8,680 nucleotides of DNA, taken from assembly GCA_903831545.1 (NCBI GenBank), contig CAIKYI010000585.1, forward strand, positions 1-8,680, in the 5' to 3' direction. How positions within the stretch are numbered: the first letter of the stretch is position 1; each line of letters begins with the position of its first letter. Made by a program: the position numbers and the translations under genes. Source of the DNA: an uncultured Methylobacter sp. (GTDB taxonomy: Bacteria; Pseudomonadota; Gammaproteobacteria; Methylococcales; Methylomonadaceae). The notes under the pieces were generated by a model. That model made no database searches, was not told the origin of the DNA, and worked only from the letters and a program-made list of their open reading frames with translations. Shown here one piece after another: positions 6,808-8,680 of this stretch.

Positions 6808-7335
6808 TTATTCTTTGCCTACTTGATAAAGCTCACTGTTAGCCTCGACGATCTTGCCGGTCGTGGCATCCACTTCGACTTTCATTTCCTTGCCGTCTTT
6901 GCCTTTAATATCAAATTCATAAGAAGCTGCACCATCGGCTTCGATTTCGTATTCCACCTCAATAATTTCTCCGGGGTAAGCCGCCAATGCAATCTTGCGT
7001 GCTTGTTCTTCATTAACTTTCAGTTTGGCTTTAAACACAGAATCATCGGCGTTTTTAACTTCCTGTTCGAGCTCGCTGATTTTTCCGGTCTTGGTATTGC
7101 ACTCAATATCCCAAGCCTTGCCATCCGGCGTTTCGATGTCAAACTCATAGGTAGGGATGTCTTGTTCAAGTTTCAGTTCGACTTTCACCACACCACCGTT
7201 TCTTTCATTCAGCGCCGCATGCAAACAGTGCTCCATGCTAAACTCGGTTTTGGGGTATTGGGCATGGGCAACGCCAAGGCTGCAGCACAACAACAGCACA
7301 GTGGTCAAATAACGCTTATTTGTAAAATTTTTCAT
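6808..7335 (-). CDS. Secreted protein with two PepSY domains
   Basis: A 175-aa protein with a classic Sec signal peptide (basic start, hydrophobic core [13 protein letters not shown], cleavage likely after AHA at residue 25). The mature part is made of two PepSY-like repeats, about 33-91 and 107-165. Each contains a YEFDI strand (63-67 and 139-143), a DGK turn and a TGKI end (83-86 and 159-162). It is strongly acidic. PepSY domains are small periplasmic or extracellular folds, some thought to inhibit peptidases; function here is unknown. The ATG at 7335 is well supported by GAGGT at 7347-7343, seven bases upstream. It lies between the pilin and pglL genes and may act on, protect or time the secreted pilin, but that is inference from position only. 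The cysteines next to the signal core do not form a lipobox, so it is not a lipoprotein. Confidence 0.85.
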   Translation of the reverse strand: MKNFTNKRYLTTVLLLCCSLGVAHAQYPKTEFSMEHCLHAALNERNGGVVKVELKLEQDIPTYEFDIETPDGKAWDIECNTKTGKISELEQEVKNADDSVFKAKLKVNEEQARKIALAAYPGEIIEVEYEIEADGAASYEFDIKGKDGKEMKVEVDATTGKIVEANSELYQVGKE

Positions 7336-7434
7336 ATGTAAGACCTCAACAGTTTAATTACTACAAACACGTTGTATCCAGAAATACCCAGACACTAAAA
7401 ATGCCCCATCCCTGGGAGACTTTCCAAATTTCAA

Positions 7435-7467
7435 CCGCCCGGAACAGCTTAAAGCTACTACGGGCGG
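7435..7467 (-). terminator. GC-rich hairpin downstream of the pilin gene
   Basis: CCGCCCG (7435-7441) pairs with CGGGCGG (7461-7467). The intervening 19 bases hold a second small palindrome (AGCTT...AAGCT) that can stack inside. On the minus strand it is followed by TTGAAATTTGG and not a real T-run. It may be a partial terminator or a 3' stabilising hairpin of the abundant pilin message, setting pilin expression apart from PepSY. It lies about 25 bases past the pilin stop. Confidence 0.5.
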
Positions 7468-7491
7468 CAAGCTAATCAATATAGTTAAAAA

Positions 7492-8319
7492 TTAATCGTC
7501 ATCCTTTATGCCTTCATGGAATGTCTGCGCCAGTAACGATTGCGTTTTTAAATCAGGTGTCATCGCACCAACAAAGCTGGCGCGAGTGCCATCTCTGGGC
7601 ACTTTAAACACCGCCAAGAATCGCGCATAACGTGCAGTCGGATTATCAACCCCACCACTAAAGTACACAGGCGCCTCTTTCAATACTTTACCCGTCATTT
7701 GCGAACGTTGGCCTACACCGAATACCACATAATCATTTTCGGCAGTTGCATCAGCTAAATCGTCGCTATCAACCTCTATACCCATATTATTATGGATAAG
7801 TGTTGTTAATGAAGCCGGTTTAATACGAACAGCTTTAGTTGTAGAACCTAGACCTACTGTATCGCTGATCGTCGCTTTAGTACTGGTACCGGCAAAAGTT
7901 GCATTGAAGTCTGTACCTGCAACGCCTGTATTTTGCATCGGATACAAACTATCGATTTCTGCAGCTTTCAATGATTTAACAGGCCCTGAAGTCATTGCGA
8001 ATACTTCAAGATCCGCAGGTTGAGCATTAACATTACCTACACCAACCAGCCAATCGATCACAACAGTACCTTCGGCTCCTGCTACCAACGAATCAAAGCC
8101 ATCCGGGTATGCGACAAATTGGGTTTCAAAACGATCAATAGCTTTGTTTATTTCAGCCAAACTATCCGCTGCGCTGCTGGTTTGGGTTTTTTCGGTAAAG
8201 CCTGTTACATAAGGCAGCAACAGACCAGCCAAGCCAACCAGAATCAGCAACACTACGCTTAATTCGATTAAAGTCATACCGCGCTGCATAATCGCATTTT
8301 TTAAGTTATAATTTTTCAA
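7492..8319 (-). CDS. Type IV prepilin / pseudopilin-like major subunit
   Basis: A 275-aa precursor from a TTG at 8319. The leader MKNYNLKNAIMQRG ends in Gly and is followed by MTLIELSVVLLILVGLAG: the type III (prepilin) signal cut between G14 and M15 and N-methylated. Mature residues T2, E5 and the helix-kinking P22 are present. The globular part (mature ~261 aa) is larger than typical pilins (~130-170), has no cysteine at all, and is rich in Ser/Thr/Ala/Gly (for example FAGTSTKATISDT), plausible O-glycan acceptor ground for the PglL enzyme encoded downstream. YPDGFDSLV recalls GspG-type pseudopilins. The frame stays open to an ATG at 8439, but that would put 54 residues before the cut; the TTG with GAGGAA upstream gives a normal leader. 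The inner ATG (8289) has no ribosome site and would leave only four leader residues. Major pilin versus pseudopilin is not decided. Confidence 0.87.
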   Translation of the reverse strand: MKNYNLKNAIMQRGMTLIELSVVLLILVGLAGLLLPYVTGFTEKTQTSSAADSLAEINKAIDRFETQFVAYPDGFDSLVAGAEGTVVIDWLVGVGNVNAQPADLEVFAMTSGPVKSLKAAEIDSLYPMQNTGVAGTDFNATFAGTSTKATISDTVGLGSTTKAVRIKPASLTTLIHNNMGIEVDSDDLADATAENDYVVFGVGQRSQMTGKVLKEAPVYFSGGVDNPTARYARFLAVFKVPRDGTRASFVGAMTPDLKTQSLLAQTFHEGIKDDD

Positions 8320-8324
8320 AGGGT

Positions 8325-8330
8325 TTCCTC
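8325..8330 (-). promoter_or_regulatory. Ribosome binding site that decides the TTG start of the pilin
   Basis: GAGGAA on the minus strand ends five bases before the TTG at 8319-8317. It is the best Shine-Dalgarno match in the window together with that of the PepSY gene. The competing ATGs at 8439 and 8289 have none. Confidence 0.7.
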
Positions 8331-8348
8331 GTAAAGTGGTTGTAAGAG

Positions 8349-8435
8349 ATTCACATTTTTCAACACAATCACGGATCACTACATCCGTGGCGGGGAAGCC
8401 CACCCTTGTGTTGAGGGTGAGTAGTTTAAGTGAAT
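8349..8435 (-). ncRNA. Candidate structured leader RNA of the pilin mRNA
   Basis: Reading the minus strand: outer stem ATTCAC (8435-8430) / GTGAAT (8354-8349). Inside it, a nine-pair stem TCAACACAA (8414-8406) / TTGTGTTGA (8368-8360) encloses two adjacent hairpins: GGTGGG-CTTC-CCCGCC (8404-8389) and ACGGAT-GTAGTG-ATCCGT (8388-8371). The result is a three-way junction with linkers of one, zero and two bases. An exclusive alternative exists: CACCCT-CAACACA-AGGGTG (8419-8401), whose loop is complementary to the downstream TGTGTTG (8367-8361), a pseudoknot. The second hairpin's loop can also pair GTAGT with ACTAC (8425-8421). It ends about 18 bases before the pilin ribosome site, where a 5' UTR switch would be expected. 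I do not recognise it as a known riboswitch; it does not match the c-di-GMP-I or -II consensus as I recall them. Confidence 0.55.
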
Positions 8436-8465
8436 ACAAACCAACCTGTCTTTAGGAAAAAATCC

Positions 8466-8496
8466 TTTATATTTTATCAAAACTCAACCGTGGCAA
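8466..8496 (-). promoter_or_regulatory. Weak sigma-70-like promoter candidate for the pilin
   Basis: On the minus strand TTGCCA (8496-8491) and TATAAA (8471-8466) are separated by 19 bases, longer than the ideal 17. If used, transcription would start near 8459 and yield a ~140-base leader holding the whole candidate RNA. No sigma-54 (-24/-12) pattern was found. Confidence 0.27.
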
Positions 8497-8539
8497 GGCT
8501 TTCCAACCCCGGCAACGCGAATAGTTTTGTAGTAAATTT

Positions 8540-8571
8540 GATGGGTTTCGCTACCGCTCTACCCATCCTAC
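8540..8571 (-). repeat. REP element, reverse orientation
   Basis: A 32-base copy of the same REP family (GATGGGTTTCGC...ACCCATCCTAC), nearly identical to the copy at 4800-4831. It lies upstream of the pilin promoter region. The stretch 8320-8680 has no gene: it holds the ribosome site, leader RNA, promoter candidate and REP copies. Confidence 0.85.
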
Positions 8572-8599
8572 GACGAGTATCGTTAGCTGTTCCTTAGAA

Positions 8600-8620
8600 T
8601 AGAACGCAGTGAAACCCATC
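8600..8620 (+). repeat. Half REP element (right part only)
   Basis: TAGAACGCAGTGAAACCCATC matches the right two-thirds of the REP consensus, but the preceding bases do not carry GTAGGATGGG. A stray ATCCTAC at 8640-8646 may be the outer end of a decayed partner in reverse orientation. Confidence 0.6.
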
Positions 8621-8665
8621 GCATCAACACCAGCGTGCAATCCTACCTAAGCCACTAAACCTGCT

Positions 8666-8680
8666 GTAGGATGGGTAGAG
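8666..8680 (+). repeat. REP element, cut by the window edge
   Basis: GTAGGATGGGTAGAG is the first 15 bases of a forward REP that runs off the end of the window. Confidence 0.75.

Noticed and set aside
6823..7341. 172-codon plus-strand frame opposite the PepSY gene
   Set aside because: It mirrors the PepSY repeats codon for codon; the minus-strand product has signal peptide, ribosome site and domain repeats.
8349..8435. Leader RNA as a c-di-GMP riboswitch or hammerhead ribozyme
   Set aside because: The conserved core sequences of c-di-GMP-I, c-di-GMP-II and hammerhead (CUGAUGA/GAAA) are not present as I recall them.
8320..8439. N-terminal 40-residue extension of the pilin from the ATG at 8439
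   Set aside because: It would place 54 residues before the prepilin cut, lacks a ribosome site, and its DNA is the paired leader RNA.

Overview
The window carries seven protein-coding genes, all on the minus strand, so the reading order runs from high to low coordinates. Together they look like most of the cytoplasmic and inner-membrane half of a type IV pilus / type II secretion-like (type IV filament) machine, plus a glycosylation enzyme. The families (PglL-type O-oligosaccharyltransferase, GspE/PilB ATPase, PilM/PilN/PilO platform) and the GTAG-type REP palindromes suggest a proteobacterium, most likely a gammaproteobacterium. A methanotroph of the Methylococcales is a guess from general resemblance, not something the window proves.

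Layout in transcription order. At 8680-8320 lie several REP elements, a weak promoter candidate and an intricate potentially folded leader RNA (8435-8349). Next come a large cysteine-free prepilin with a TTG start (8319-7492), a secreted two-domain PepSY protein (7335-6808), and a PglL-like O-oligosaccharyltransferase (6591-4864). Then follow a fused PilM/PilN (GspL-like) inner-membrane protein (4607-3222), a GxxExxY-family protein (3176-2790), a PilO/GspM-like protein (2733-2077), and an extension ATPase of the GspE/PilB class with an N-terminal PilZ domain (1994-189). The last four are separated by only 45, 56 and 82 bases and look like one operon. The first three are spaced more widely and may be separate units. 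No secretin, GspF/PilC platform protein, prepilin peptidase or minor pilin is in the window.

How the genes may work together (inference): the pilin is the filament subunit. PglL would transfer a lipid-linked glycan to it on the periplasmic face. The PilM/N and PilO-like proteins would form the inner-membrane alignment complex. The ATPase would drive assembly, with its PilZ domain (RxxxR and DxSxxG motifs both present) giving c-di-GMP control. The PepSY protein is a periplasmic partner of unknown role. The GxxExxY protein is the outsider: lower GC, nuclease-like fold family, and a Lys where the family has its key Glu.

The noncoding DNA is unusually rich. The pglL gene is bracketed by two direct copies of a ~100-base repeat, each accompanied by an inverted pair of REP elements. 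Both repeat copies carry the same promoter-like -35/-10 geometry pointing at the next gene (pilM/N and pglL). The leader ahead of the pilin can form either a tight three-way junction or a mutually exclusive hairpin with a pseudoknot, which is the best candidate here for an undescribed regulatory RNA.
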